Source: Bacteroidales bacterium
GTDB taxonomy: Bacteria; Bacteroidota; Bacteroidia; Bacteroidales; VadinHA17
Length of the DNA stretch: 9,416 nt
Direction: 5' to 3'
NCBI GenBank assembly: GCA_003162595.1
Contig: PMNJ01000228.1
Coordinates: 1 to 9,416 of the forward strand
A program made the position numbers and the translations under genes. The notes below the pieces were generated by a model. That model searched no databases. It saw only the letters and a program-made list of their open reading frames with translations, and had not been told where the DNA came from. Positions 1 through 6,861 of the stretch are shown in pieces; the stretch's first letter is position 1, and the number at the start of each line of letters is the position of its first letter.

Positions 1-2190
1 ACCGGTATAATTGTCAGAGAAACGCTTCCGGATGAAATCTTTGAAAATGCTGATGAGATTGAGGTCATTGATTTGACTCCCGATGAACTTCTGCAAAGAC
101 TTTCAGAAGGGAAAGTATATGCACCCGAAAGATCAAAAGAAGCAATAGAGAGTTTTTTTCGGAAAGGAAATATTACTGCTCTCCGGGAAATGGCCTTAAG
201 AATTGTTGCAGATAGGGTAGACAAGCAACTGCATGAATACATGCAACTCAAACGCATTAAAGGACCATGGAAATCGGGGTTGCATCTGTTAGTCGCCGTA
301 AGTCATACACAGCAATCAGCCAAGTTACTGAGATGGGCAAAAAACCTTTCTTATACAATGGGTGCAGATCTGCAGGCTGTATATGTTGAAACTTCTTACA
401 AACCTGATGCTAAAGAGAGTGAACAGCTTAATAAAAACATTAACCTTTCCCGGCAGTTAGGGGTAAAGTTTCGCTTCATTACCAACAATGATATGGTAAA
501 AGCAATCGTGGATTTCGCCCAGAAAGAAAATATTACCCATATAATAATTGGTAAACCAAGAGTACGAAACCTGTTAACGCTTCTTCGTCTTGGAAACTTT
601 GTAAACAAGCTTATTCGTTATAGCGGTAATATAGATGTGTATATATTGGGTTCCGATATTCAGGCGAAGGACAAGTTTAAAGAAAAGGTATCATTACCAT
701 CGTTTACCTCTAATATCCGGCAGTATTTAATTGCTTCATTAATAGTCATTCTTACGGCAACAATATGTTATTTGCTTAAAGAATTTATTGTTTATCAGGT
801 TGTTTCTTATGCATTATTGTTCGTTGTATCGACCCTTGCATTTTTCTTTGGTACCGGACCAATTCTTTTATCAGCAACAATGAGTGCCCTTATATGGGAT
901 TTCTTTTTTATACCGCCACCTTATACGCTTCATGTCGATAAACCGGAAGATATGCTGATGCTGATTATGTTTTTCATAATTGCGTTGTTAAGTGGAGTGC
1001 TGACCTCGAGAATAAAAAGGCAGGAGATGAAGATCAGGATACGAGAGGAGCGTACAAATGCTTTGTACCAGCTTACCAGAGAACTCTCAACAGCTACCGG
1101 TATTGAAGAGGTGATAAGTATTGCAAAAAGCGACATTAAAAAATATTTTAATCTTAATTGCCGGATTTTGTTTAAAAATGAATCGGATCATCTCGAATAC
1201 TCAAGTAAAAAAAATACAAGTTTCACCATTTCAAAAAACGATATGAGTGTTGCAGAATGGACATTCCAGCACTCTGCCAAAGCAGGAAAACACACTGATA
1301 CTTTACCATCAGCTAATTTTACATTTTATCCCCTGAAAGGAAATCAGATGAACCTTGGGGTCATTGCAATTCAACAGGAAATTGTATTTACTCAGGGTGA
1401 AGAGCAATTCTGGGAAGCATTCATCTCCCAGATCTCAGGGAAATTCGAGCGTGAATACCTGCGTAATATGGCTAAGCAGGCCTATTTGCTGAACGAATCT
1501 GACAAGCTTTATAAAACGCTTTTTAATTCTATCTCGCATGAGTTGCGGATACCTGTTGCCACTATAATGGGCGCTTCTGACTCTTTGCTTACAACACAAC
1601 ACACTGCGGAAATAAGTAAAGAACTTTCCAATGAAATATTCAAGGCATCCAAGAGATTAAATCGTCTTATTGAAAATCTCCTGAATATGTCGAGACTGGA
1701 AAGCGGACGTATAACACCACGACTGGATTGGTGCGACATTCATGATCTGGTAAATAAGGTCACTGAAAGTCTTCAGGAGGAACTTAAACCATTTAACCTT
1801 CACATTGTTATACCTGATGATATGCCTTTCGTGAAACTCGACTTCGGCTTAATGGAACAGGTCCTTTACAACTTGATTTATAATGCAACTCAGTATGCTT
1901 ACACTTCGACAAATCTTCGGATCAAAGCATTCTACGACAATGGAATAATGACTCTTCAGGTCATGGACAGAGGACCTGGTTTTCCTACTAAGGAAATATC
2001 TCTTATATTTAACAAGTTTTACAGAGTGGAAGGTTCAAAAGCCGGAGGAACAGGATTGGGGCTTTCAATTGCAAAAGGATTTACTGAAGCTCACAAAGGA
2101 ACAATTTCTGTTGAAAACAGGCAGAATGGCGGTGCAAAGTTTACTATAAAAATTCCGACAGAAATACCGCAGGCAGAATTAAATGGATAA
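1..2190 (+). CDS. kdpD: Sensor histidine kinase KdpD, 5' end cut by window edge
   Basis: This is the membrane sensor kinase of the potassium-responsive Kdp system; it phosphorylates KdpE. The frame is open from base 1 (in-frame text VRETLPDEIF...EVIDLTPDEL), so the TTG at 73 is an internal Leu codon and not the start. The N-terminal nucleotide-binding part of KdpD lies outside the window; about 729 residues are visible. In order: the end of the KdpD N-domain (visible residues 1-80), a universal-stress-protein-like domain (about 93-216), four membrane helices of the DUF4118 type (about 241-340), a GAF-like region (about 345-485), HisKA with the H-box SHELRIP and phospho-acceptor His513, and an ATPase domain with N-box N624/N628, G1 box DRGPG (656-660) and G2 box GTGLGL (683-688). 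All catalytic boxes are intact. The stop lies 11 bases before kdpE, so the two genes are almost certainly co-transcribed. kdpFABC is expected upstream but cannot be seen. Confidence 0.96.
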   Translation, partial: TGIIVRETLPDEIFENADEIEVIDLTPDELLQRLSEGKVYAPERSKEAIESFFRKGNITALREMALRIVADRVDKQLHEYMQLKRIKGPWKSGLHLLVAVSHTQQSAKLLRWAKNLSYTMGADLQAVYVETSYKPDAKESEQLNKNINLSRQLGVKFRFITNNDMVKAIVDFAQKENITHIIIGKPRVRNLLTLLRLGNFVNKLIRYSGNIDVYILGSDIQAKDKFKEKVSLPSFTSNIRQYLIASLIVILTATICYLLKEFIVYQVVSYALLFVVSTLAFFFGTGPILLSATMSALIWDFFFIPPPYTLHVDKPEDMLMLIMFFIIALLSGVLTSRIKRQEMKIRIREERTNALYQLTRELSTATGIEEVISIAKSDIKKYFNLNCRILFKNESDHLEYSSKKNTSFTISKNDMSVAEWTFQHSAKAGKHTDTLPSANFTFYPLKGNQMNLGVIAIQQEIVFTQGEEQFWEAFISQISGKFEREYLRNMAKQAYLLNESDKLYKTLFNSISHELRIPVATIMGASDSLLTTQHTAEISKELSNEIFKASKRLNRLIENLLNMSRLESGRITPRLDWCDIHDLVNKVTESLQEELKPFNLHIVIPDDMPFVKLDFGLMEQVLYNLIYNATQYAYTSTNLRIKAFYDNGIMTLQVMDRGPGFPTKEISLIFNKFYRVEGSKAGGTGLGLSIAKGFTEAHKGTISVENRQNGGAKFTIKIPTEIPQAELNG

Positions 2191-2201
2191 ATTACTGATA
2201 A

Positions 2202-2885
2202 ATGAATCTACCCGACACAATTCTGATTATTGACGATGAGGTGCAGATACGTCGTTTGCTTGAAATAACACTTTCATCAAACGGATTCAGAATTTCTGAA
2301 GCTGGTACAGGAAAAGAGGGACTTATTGCCGCGGCCACATATAATCCGGCTCTTATTATTCTTGATCTGGGTTTGCCTGATACAAATGGGTTAGAAATTC
2401 TTAAAAAAATAAGAGAATGGTACCAGAAACCAATCATTATTTTATCAGTAAAAAATTCTGAGGAAGATATTATTAATGCCCTTGATAACGGTGCAAACGA
2501 TTTTCTTACCAAACCCTTCAGAACGGGGGAACTTCTTGCGCGCATAAGAGTAGCTTTAAGGTATAACACTGGCAGCGAGATTGATCCAAATATGACTTTT
2601 GGTAAACTCACTATTGACCTGGCAAATCATATTGCCCGAAAGAATGAGGAGATTTTAAAGTTAACTTCTACCGAGTTTTCTTTACTTGCTCTACTTGCAA
2701 GGAATTCCGGAAGGGTACTGACTCATCAAAATATTTTAAAAGAAGTATGGGGTTTCGGATATGTCGGACAAACCCAGATTTTAAGAGTTTTCGTGGCTCA
2801 GCTCCGGAAAAAAATAGAAGACGATCCAGCCAAACCAAAATTGCTGATTACTGAATCAGGAATCGGGTATCGGTTTCATGAATAG
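2202..2885 (+). CDS. kdpE: Response regulator KdpE (OmpR/PhoB family)
   Basis: This is the 227-residue cytoplasmic DNA-binding partner of KdpD, predicted to activate kdp potassium-transport genes when phosphorylated. The receiver domain (about 5-120) has the acidic pair D11/D12, phospho-acceptor Asp55 in ILDLGLPD, the switch residue Ser82 and Lys104 in TKPF. A winged-helix output domain follows (about 130-226), with the transcription-activation segment TSTEFSLLALLARNSGRV and the C-terminal wing ITESGIGYRF typical of OmpR/PhoB proteins. The length is normal for KdpE. The ATG at 2202 follows the kdpD stop by 11 bases with no clear ribosome-binding site, which is usual in Bacteroidota. Calling it KdpE rather than a generic OmpR-type regulator rests on the adjacent kdpD and on overall resemblance. 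Confidence 0.94.
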   Translation: MNLPDTILIIDDEVQIRRLLEITLSSNGFRISEAGTGKEGLIAAATYNPALIILDLGLPDTNGLEILKKIREWYQKPIIILSVKNSEEDIINALDNGANDFLTKPFRTGELLARIRVALRYNTGSEIDPNMTFGKLTIDLANHIARKNEEILKLTSTEFSLLALLARNSGRVLTHQNILKEVWGFGYVGQTQILRVFVAQLRKKIEDDPAKPKLLITESGIGYRFHE

Positions 2886-3061
2886 GAGGCCCCCTGGCCG
2901 CTTCGAGTCCTTCGCGGCAAGCTGGCTCCTTCGCTAAACCAGCCCACCGGGCTGGTTCTTTACGCTCGGCCCTCCCTAAAGGGGGACTAATACTGTGACA
3001 TATAGATGAATACTCTATTATAGAGAGTATTAACCCCCCTTTAGGGGAGCAGGGGGGCAAA
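2886..3061. repeat. Nested G+C-rich inverted-repeat element, REP/BIME- or MITE-like
   Basis: The element fills the whole gap between the convergent kdpE and exonuclease genes and is visibly richer in G+C than its surroundings. Outer arms: GGCCCCCTG (2888-2896) pairs with CAGGGGGGC (3050-3058), one mismatch. Inner arms: 2972-2993 pairs with 3027-3049 with small gaps and mismatches; each contains a CCCTAAAGGG or CCTTTAGG mini-palindrome and ends in TAATAC or GTATTA. At the centre is an AATACTCT/AGAGTATT hairpin (3009-3016/3024-3031). On the right, outer and inner arms abut. On the left they are separated by about 75 bases (2897-2971), bounded by GGCCG (2896-2900) and CGGCC (2967-2971), which holds a separate 9-bp hairpin. 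C-runs with a TTTAGGGG core are, from memory, a recurrent intergenic motif in Bacteroidota genomes. The repeat class is inferred, as only one copy is in the window. Confidence 0.7.
2937..2957. terminator. Perfect 9-bp hairpin downstream of kdpE
   Basis: AACCAGCCC (2937-2945) and GGGCTGGTT (2949-2957) are exact reverse complements around the 3-base loop ACC. A short T-rich stretch (CTTTA) follows on the + strand and A-rich sequence (CTAA) precedes it. It lies 52 bases after the kdpE stop, so it could end kdpDE transcription, and its symmetry would let it act on the opposite strand too. A true U-run is missing, so intrinsic termination is uncertain. It may simply be part of the surrounding repeat. 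Confidence 0.4.
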
Positions 3062-4432
3062 TCAGAATTCAATAATCTTCTCCACTCTGTTGCTTTTTAG
3101 ATACTGTTTCAGAATAACCTGGATATCGCTGTTATCACCTGATGGTTTTATACATTCATGCACTGCAGAAAGGCCGAATCCCATATCATTAATATTAAAG
3201 TACCCATACCCTGTATATTTCCCATTCACAATCTTTACTGCGCAACGCTCCTCAAAGTCTCGTCCTTTATCGATAATAAAAAAATTACGTCTGCTAAAGA
3301 TAAATTCTTCGGTTGCTTTGTTTGCGCGTTCATTATACTCATCTGGTGACTCTTTGCCAATACAGGCCCCTTTACAGATTCCAACCTGGTAATGAAAACA
3401 GGCTCCATCGGTTTCGTACAGACCAGATAGCTTCTGACACAGACCATAAGTTTCAATGAGAGACCCTAATTTATTTTTTGTTTTTTCTTTTGAAGTGAAA
3501 ACTGAGACAGGAACTTCATCATTGTTGATTTGCCCGTAACGATAATTCAGGTATCCATTGTTATCAATAAAGCTGAAAATACCCCATTGGAAACCTGTTC
3601 TTCGTTGTGCCCTGTTATAAACCGGTTTGTTACGCTTAATTTCAAAAGATTCTTTAAGGAGTGCAATAAGCTCACTTCCTGTAGTTTCCCAGTCAATATC
3701 GGCTATAAGATCGCGCATTTCCATAGCCCTGTTAGTGGAATTGTTTGAGAGATGAGTGCTGATTCTCTGCTGCAGATTACGACTCTTTCCTATATAGATC
3801 AGATCACCCTTCTCATTGTAGAAATAGTATATTCCGGGTTCGTCTGGTATGCTTTCAATCTTAGTGATATTGAGTTTAGGATTTAACTTTGATACCCTGG
3901 TGTTTTTCATCAGGGATGCTCCGCTTCCATTGTCCTCAATATCCCTGGCAATAAGAATCTCGAGGAGTTTTACCGTAGCAAGGGCATCTCCGGCGGCCCT
4001 GTGCCTTCCATTGATTGAAATACTGAGATCGTTGCAGATATTGCCTAAACTGTAAGACTTATGTCCGGGAAGAAGTTTTCTGCTGAGCGCAACAGTATCA
4101 AGAATGTTCCTCTTAAAATTATAACCAAGAGATTTATACTCCTGTCTGATAAATGAATAATCAAAACGCGCGTTATGTGCAACAAAAGTTCTGCCTTCAG
4201 TCAATTCAATTATCTTTTTGGCAATCTCATAGAAATGCGGAGCATCATCAACCATTTCATTGGTTATACCTGTGAGGTTTGTAATAAAATAGGGGATATT
4301 CCTTTCAGGGTTAACAAGTGAAACAAACTCTTCCGTAATCTTATTCCCGTCGTGAAGATATATGGCGATCTCTGTGATTCTTTCAATACGCGCACTTCCA
4401 CCTGTGGTCTCAATATCGATAATCGCATACAT
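3062..4432 (-). CDS. DnaQ-like DEDDh exonuclease fused to UvrC-type GIY-YIG nuclease half
   Basis: This is a 456-residue cytoplasmic protein, probably a DNA-repair nuclease. The N-terminal domain (1-165) is a DnaQ/polymerase III epsilon-type 3'-5' exonuclease with all five DEDDh residues: D6 and E8 in IDIETTG, D91 in HNARFD, H144 and D149 in HRAAGDA. A linker leads to a GIY-YIG domain (about 195-275): GIY 200-202, YIG 213-215, Arg223 and the segment KESFEIKRNKPVYN, in which E261 or E264 should be the catalytic Glu. Next, Cys332, 345, 353 and 357, in a setting (CFHYQVGICKGAC) close to the UvrC cysteine cluster, which in E. coli UvrC binds 4Fe-4S. The UvrC C-terminal endonuclease V-like and HhH domains are absent, so this half resembles Cho. 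The frame extends to a TTG at 4519, but the ATG at 4432 starts directly at the exonuclease fold (MYAIIDIE), so I chose it. Partners and substrate cannot be read from the sequence. Confidence 0.9.
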   Translation of the reverse strand: MYAIIDIETTGGSARIERITEIAIYLHDGNKITEEFVSLVNPERNIPYFITNLTGITNEMVDDAPHFYEIAKKIIELTEGRTFVAHNARFDYSFIRQEYKSLGYNFKRNILDTVALSRKLLPGHKSYSLGNICNDLSISINGRHRAAGDALATVKLLEILIARDIEDNGSGASLMKNTRVSKLNPKLNITKIESIPDEPGIYYFYNEKGDLIYIGKSRNLQQRISTHLSNNSTNRAMEMRDLIADIDWETTGSELIALLKESFEIKRNKPVYNRAQRRTGFQWGIFSFIDNNGYLNYRYGQINNDEVPVSVFTSKEKTKNKLGSLIETYGLCQKLSGLYETDGACFHYQVGICKGACIGKESPDEYNERANKATEEFIFSRRNFFIIDKGRDFEERCAVKIVNGKYTGYGYFNINDMGFGLSAVHECIKPSGDNSDIQVILKQYLKSNRVEKIIEF

Positions 4433-4502
4433 CTGTCGAAATCTCACGTGAATTATGACTACGAATATAATTAGAATTGAGGGCACATTAGCCGATAGTT
4501 TG

Positions 4503-4510
4503 TAAATTTG
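4503..4510 (+). promoter_or_regulatory. Bacteroidota -7 promoter box for the aminotransferase gene
   Basis: TAAATTTG matches the Bacteroidota -7 consensus TAnnTTTG exactly. The predicted transcription start near 4517 gives a leader of about 15 bases before the ATG at 4532. The -33 TTTG element is poor; the best candidate, ATTG at 4476-4479, is a little too far upstream. For the divergent exonuclease gene, the nearest candidate on the - strand is TATATTCG (complement of 4462-4469), one mismatch from consensus and 29 bases from its ATG. Confidence 0.55.
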
Positions 4511-4531
4511 TGATGCCAAAAACTATTTATA

Positions 4532-5356
4532 ATGAATGAATGCTACGGAAATAAATTCATACTTAATGGAAATCTTCAACCGGTTGAATTGTTTGATAAA
4601 TCACTGGTTTATGAAGGTGATTCTGTATACGAGGTCTTAAGGATAATCAGGGGTAATCCGATTTTTTTTAATGATCATATGGAACGGCTTGCAACAAGTG
4701 TAAAATTGCAGAAAAAGAAATTTCTTGCTGATGTACCAACACTCAGAAAAGATATTATAAGTCTTGCAAGGTCGGACAAAAAACGCGAGACAAACCTGAA
4801 AATAGTTTTTAATTATAAAAATGACGAGACAAATTATCTTGTCTATTTTATTGAATCTAGCTATCCGTCCGAATCGCAGTATAAAAATGGGGTAAAAGGC
4901 ATCCTCTTCTTTGCTGAACGGAAAGATCCTGAATCAAAAGTAATAAATCACAAACTTAGATCATCCATTTATCATAAACTTATTCTTGAAAGCGGTTATG
5001 AGGCTATTCTGGTGAATGAAAATAATTTAATAACAGAAGGAAGCCGTTCAAATATTTTTTTCCTGAAAGGAGAAGCACTCACGACCGCGCCTGACAATGT
5101 TATACTTAATGGTATTACAAGGAAACATATTCTTGAAATTTGCATTGAAAATAACATCAGAGTGGAATTTGCCTGTGTTAAGGCTGATGAAATCAAAGAA
5201 TATGATGCGGTATTTATAACCGGAACATCGCCAATGGTTCTTCCCTTTTGCTGCATCGACAATAATTTCTTCAATGTAAACATTCCGTTGATTGAAAGGT
5301 TAAGGAAACTCTATCTGGAAAAAGCTGAAGCCAGTGTCAGCATGTTCCGGTCTTAA
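4532..5356 (+). CDS. Class IV PLP-dependent aminotransferase or lyase
   Basis: A 274-residue cytoplasmic enzyme of fold-type IV, the family of branched-chain aminotransferase (IlvE), D-amino-acid transaminase (Dat) and 4-amino-4-deoxychorismate lyase (PabC). Visible family signs: the N-terminal segment FDKSLVYEGDSVYEVLR (about 21-37), HMERL (49-53), the probable PLP-binding Lys141 in NHKLRS, the cofactor-contacting Glu169 in ITEGSRSNIF, the phosphate-binding loop LNGITR (192-197) and the late TGTSPMVLP motif. The length is normal for the family. The substrate cannot be assigned from these motifs: the protein is somewhat shorter than typical IlvE and diverges from it, so PabC-like or Dat-like activity is equally possible. 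It has its own promoter box and reads away from the exonuclease gene, so it is probably monocistronic. The ATG at 4532 is the first in frame and sits close to the promoter. Confidence 0.88.
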   Translation: MNECYGNKFILNGNLQPVELFDKSLVYEGDSVYEVLRIIRGNPIFFNDHMERLATSVKLQKKKFLADVPTLRKDIISLARSDKKRETNLKIVFNYKNDETNYLVYFIESSYPSESQYKNGVKGILFFAERKDPESKVINHKLRSSIYHKLILESGYEAILVNENNLITEGSRSNIFFLKGEALTTAPDNVILNGITRKHILEICIENNIRVEFACVKADEIKEYDAVFITGTSPMVLPFCCIDNNFFNVNIPLIERLRKLYLEKAEASVSMFRS

Positions 5357-5364
5357 TAATGAAA

Positions 5365-5377
5365 CTGTTTAAAACAG
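5365..5377. promoter_or_regulatory. Short palindrome at the -33 region of the 97-residue gene
   Basis: CTGTTT and AAACAG form a perfect inverted repeat around a single A. It ends 17 bases before the -7 box at 5395, so it covers the place where a -33 element would lie. It could be an operator for a dimeric regulator or a weak hairpin after the aminotransferase stop (5356). No T-run follows, which argues against a terminator. A 6-bp dyad can arise by chance in A+T-rich DNA. Confidence 0.25.
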
Positions 5378-5394
5378 ACTGAAAGATAAATTAT

Positions 5395-5402
5395 TATATT
5401 TG
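5395..5402 (+). promoter_or_regulatory. Bacteroidota -7 promoter box for the 97-residue gene
   Basis: TATATTTG is an exact match to TAnnTTTG. The expected transcription start is near 5409, giving a leader of about 22 bases to the ATG at 5431. No clear TTTG lies at -33; that position is occupied by the 5365-5377 palindrome, which includes TTTA. This box supports the downstream small ORF as a real, separately transcribed gene. Confidence 0.6.
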
Positions 5403-5430
5403 TACCCTCATTAATTCAAACCTTTGTATT

Positions 5431-5724
5431 ATGGCAAGTGTAAGAGAACTGAAAAAGGATATTGATTTTCTCGTTTTTGAAGTGATTTCCGATTGTTTTG
5501 TCTTTTCAAATATTCATCCCGATAATAAATCAGATGAATTATCAACGTTGATTTCAGATGCAGTTGAATTCAGAAACGACCTCATTGCACGAGTAAACAA
5601 TCCTGACGGTAAGGATAATCCCAAAATTGTTAAAGCCTATTATAAGACCGTGGAAAAAGACCTTCTTACAGGTGTTGATAAACTCTTTGAACGGTTGAGT
5701 GCCTTTTCTTCTAAGAAAAAGTAA
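5431..5724 (+). CDS. Small conserved-looking protein of unknown function, 97 residues
   Basis: I cannot assign a function. The protein is soluble, charged and probably all-helical, with no signal peptide, membrane segment or metal-binding cysteine cluster (the only Cys is in SDCFVF near residue 22). It starts MASVRELKKDIDFLVFEVISD, has a mid-region motif FRNDLIARVNNPDGKDNP (about 50-67), and ends in a basic tail SSKKK. From memory, small proteins with a VRELKKDI start and an NDLIARVN-PDGKDNP motif recur across Bacteroidales, but this could not be checked. A perfect TAnnTTTG box lies just upstream, and the frame has ordinary codon use. Its last 14 bases overlap the end of the convergent radical SAM gene. 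The lone-gene context suggests a housekeeping or regulatory role, which is only inference. Confidence 0.8.
   Translation: MASVRELKKDIDFLVFEVISDCFVFSNIHPDNKSDELSTLISDAVEFRNDLIARVNNPDGKDNPKIVKAYYKTVEKDLLTGVDKLFERLSAFSSKKK
5704..5719. terminator. Possible A+T-rich bidirectional terminator at a convergent gene overlap
   Basis: TTTTCTT (5704-5710) and AAGAAAA (5713-5719) are exact reverse complements around the 2-base CT. They sit inside the overlapping 3' ends of the 97-residue gene and the radical SAM gene, and TTTTT follows at 5727-5731 on the + strand. The stem is all A/T except for one G:C pair and the loop is very tight, so folding would be weak. It is the only hairpin seen at this junction. 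Confidence 0.2.
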
Positions 5725-6733
5725 AATTTTTGTAAATCAGGTTTCCACAACAGGTACATTTCCCTTCATTATCAAGGTTTTCCAGTTTTGTGCTATAGCC
5801 AGATCTTATTGTTACTTCCGTGCCACAGTCCGGACATGAAGTATTCTTCCCAATGTTTGAACGGCTGTTTCCCAGGTAAACATAATCAAGGTTTTTCGAG
5901 GCAATTTCAAACAGTTTTTTCAGCAGTTCGTCCGACGTTGAAGGGTTGTCTCTTTTATAGGTAGGGAAGTACCTGCTGAGATGAAAGGGAACACTCTTTC
6001 CAAGCTCACCGGCTATCCATTCCGACTGCAATTCCATTTCCTTTTCATCGTCATTTTGGCCAGGTATGATAAGTGTCGTTATTTCAAGATGTTTTCCCGA
6101 TTTCGCAATCTGTTGCAGACTGTTTTTTACAGGTTCCAGTTCTGCTCCTGTGAGTTTCCGGTAAAAGGTATTATTGAATGCTTTCAGATCAATATTAAAT
6201 GCATCGATGAATTCTGTTATTTCAGCAAGTGGTCCTGCGTTGACATAGCCATTGCTTACCATAACAGTATATAATCCTTCTTTTTTAGCAATTTCAGCAA
6301 CATCCCTCATATACTCAAACCAGATAATCGGCTCATTATAAGTAAATGCTATACCAATATTATTTTCGACAGAAAGAGCATCTTTTATTATTTTGGTTAT
6401 ATTAACCTCCGGAATCAGACTTTCGGGTACTTTTTGAGATATATGATAATTCTGGCAAAAATCACATTTCATATTACAACCAAATGATCCAATAGATAAA
6501 ATACTATATCCGGGGAAAAAATGATATAATGGTTTCTTCTCAACCGGGTCAAGAGAATAACCGGATATAACATCATAGGTCATCAACTCAATCTTTTCGC
6601 CGGTATTTTTTCTGACGCCGCAAATTCCCGTTTTACCCTCAGACAATTTGCAAAGGTGGGGGCAGAGAAGACATTCAAGCTTATTTCCGTTTCTTTTAAA
6701 AAGTTGTATCATTTCGTTATGTTTTTGTCCCAT
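5711..6733 (-). CDS. amrS: AmmeMemoRadiSam-type radical SAM enzyme (AmrS)
   Basis: A radical SAM protein of the AmrS family, found in many genomes with AMMECR1 and MEMO1 domain proteins; the reaction is not firmly established. With the chosen start it has 340 residues. Visible features: an N-terminal cysteine set in CLLCPHLCKLSEGKTGIC (C21, C24, C28, C38); then DPVEKKPLYHFFPG (about 62-75); the radical SAM motif CNMKCDFC (C86, C90, C93) for the 4Fe-4S cluster; FTYNEPIIWFEY, typical of this family; and a C-terminal zinc-ribbon-like pair, CPDCG and CTCCG. It resembles pyruvate formate-lyase activating enzymes but has the CxxxCxxC and N-terminal Cys layout of AmrS. The frame extends to a TTG at 6763; I prefer the ATG at 6733, with another ATG at 6712 possible, because family members begin shortly before CLLCPHxC. 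No AMMECR1 or MEMO1 gene is in the window. Confidence 0.92.
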   Translation of the reverse strand: MGQKHNEMIQLFKRNGNKLECLLCPHLCKLSEGKTGICGVRKNTGEKIELMTYDVISGYSLDPVEKKPLYHFFPGYSILSIGSFGCNMKCDFCQNYHISQKVPESLIPEVNITKIIKDALSVENNIGIAFTYNEPIIWFEYMRDVAEIAKKEGLYTVMVSNGYVNAGPLAEITEFIDAFNIDLKAFNNTFYRKLTGAELEPVKNSLQQIAKSGKHLEITTLIIPGQNDDEKEMELQSEWIAGELGKSVPFHLSRYFPTYKRDNPSTSDELLKKLFEIASKNLDYVYLGNSRSNIGKNTSCPDCGTEVTIRSGYSTKLENLDNEGKCTCCGNLIYKNFTFS

Positions 6734-6861
6734 CGTACGATTATCGTAATAATAGCTATCCAAAATGAAATCTGTAGTTCTTGTGTTAATCCCAATGAAT
6801 AGGAGTGTTGTCTTAATCTGTTTTTTGAATAAGTACTTTGCAATGAAATGTGTAATTACTT

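Noticed and set aside
2192..2611. 139-codon - strand ORF opposite kdpE
   Set aside because: It lies entirely antisense to the well-supported receiver domain of kdpE and shows no recognisable fold; it is a shadow frame.
2972..3049. CRISPR-like or attachment-site interpretation of the CCCTAAAGGG repeats
   Set aside because: There are only two arms, in inverted rather than direct orientation, with no regular spacers, and no integrase or tRNA gene is nearby.
2848..3072. 74-codon - strand ORF covering the intergenic element
   Set aside because: It is produced by the palindromic repeat itself, has low-complexity Pro/Gly/Arg-rich content, overlaps the kdpE end and exonuclease end, and has no plausible promoter or domain.
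4433..4519. N-terminal extension of the exonuclease with a hydrophobic stretch (SILIIFVVII)
   Set aside because: The extension needs a TTG start, would place a membrane-like segment before a cytoplasmic nuclease, and covers the promoter region. The ATG at 4432 starts exactly at the exonuclease fold.
6734..6763. N-terminal extension of amrS from a TTG at 6763
   Set aside because: The ATG codons at 6733 and 6712 fit the family's usual start distance before the CLLCPHxC motif, and the extra residues (SYYYDNRT) add nothing recognisable.
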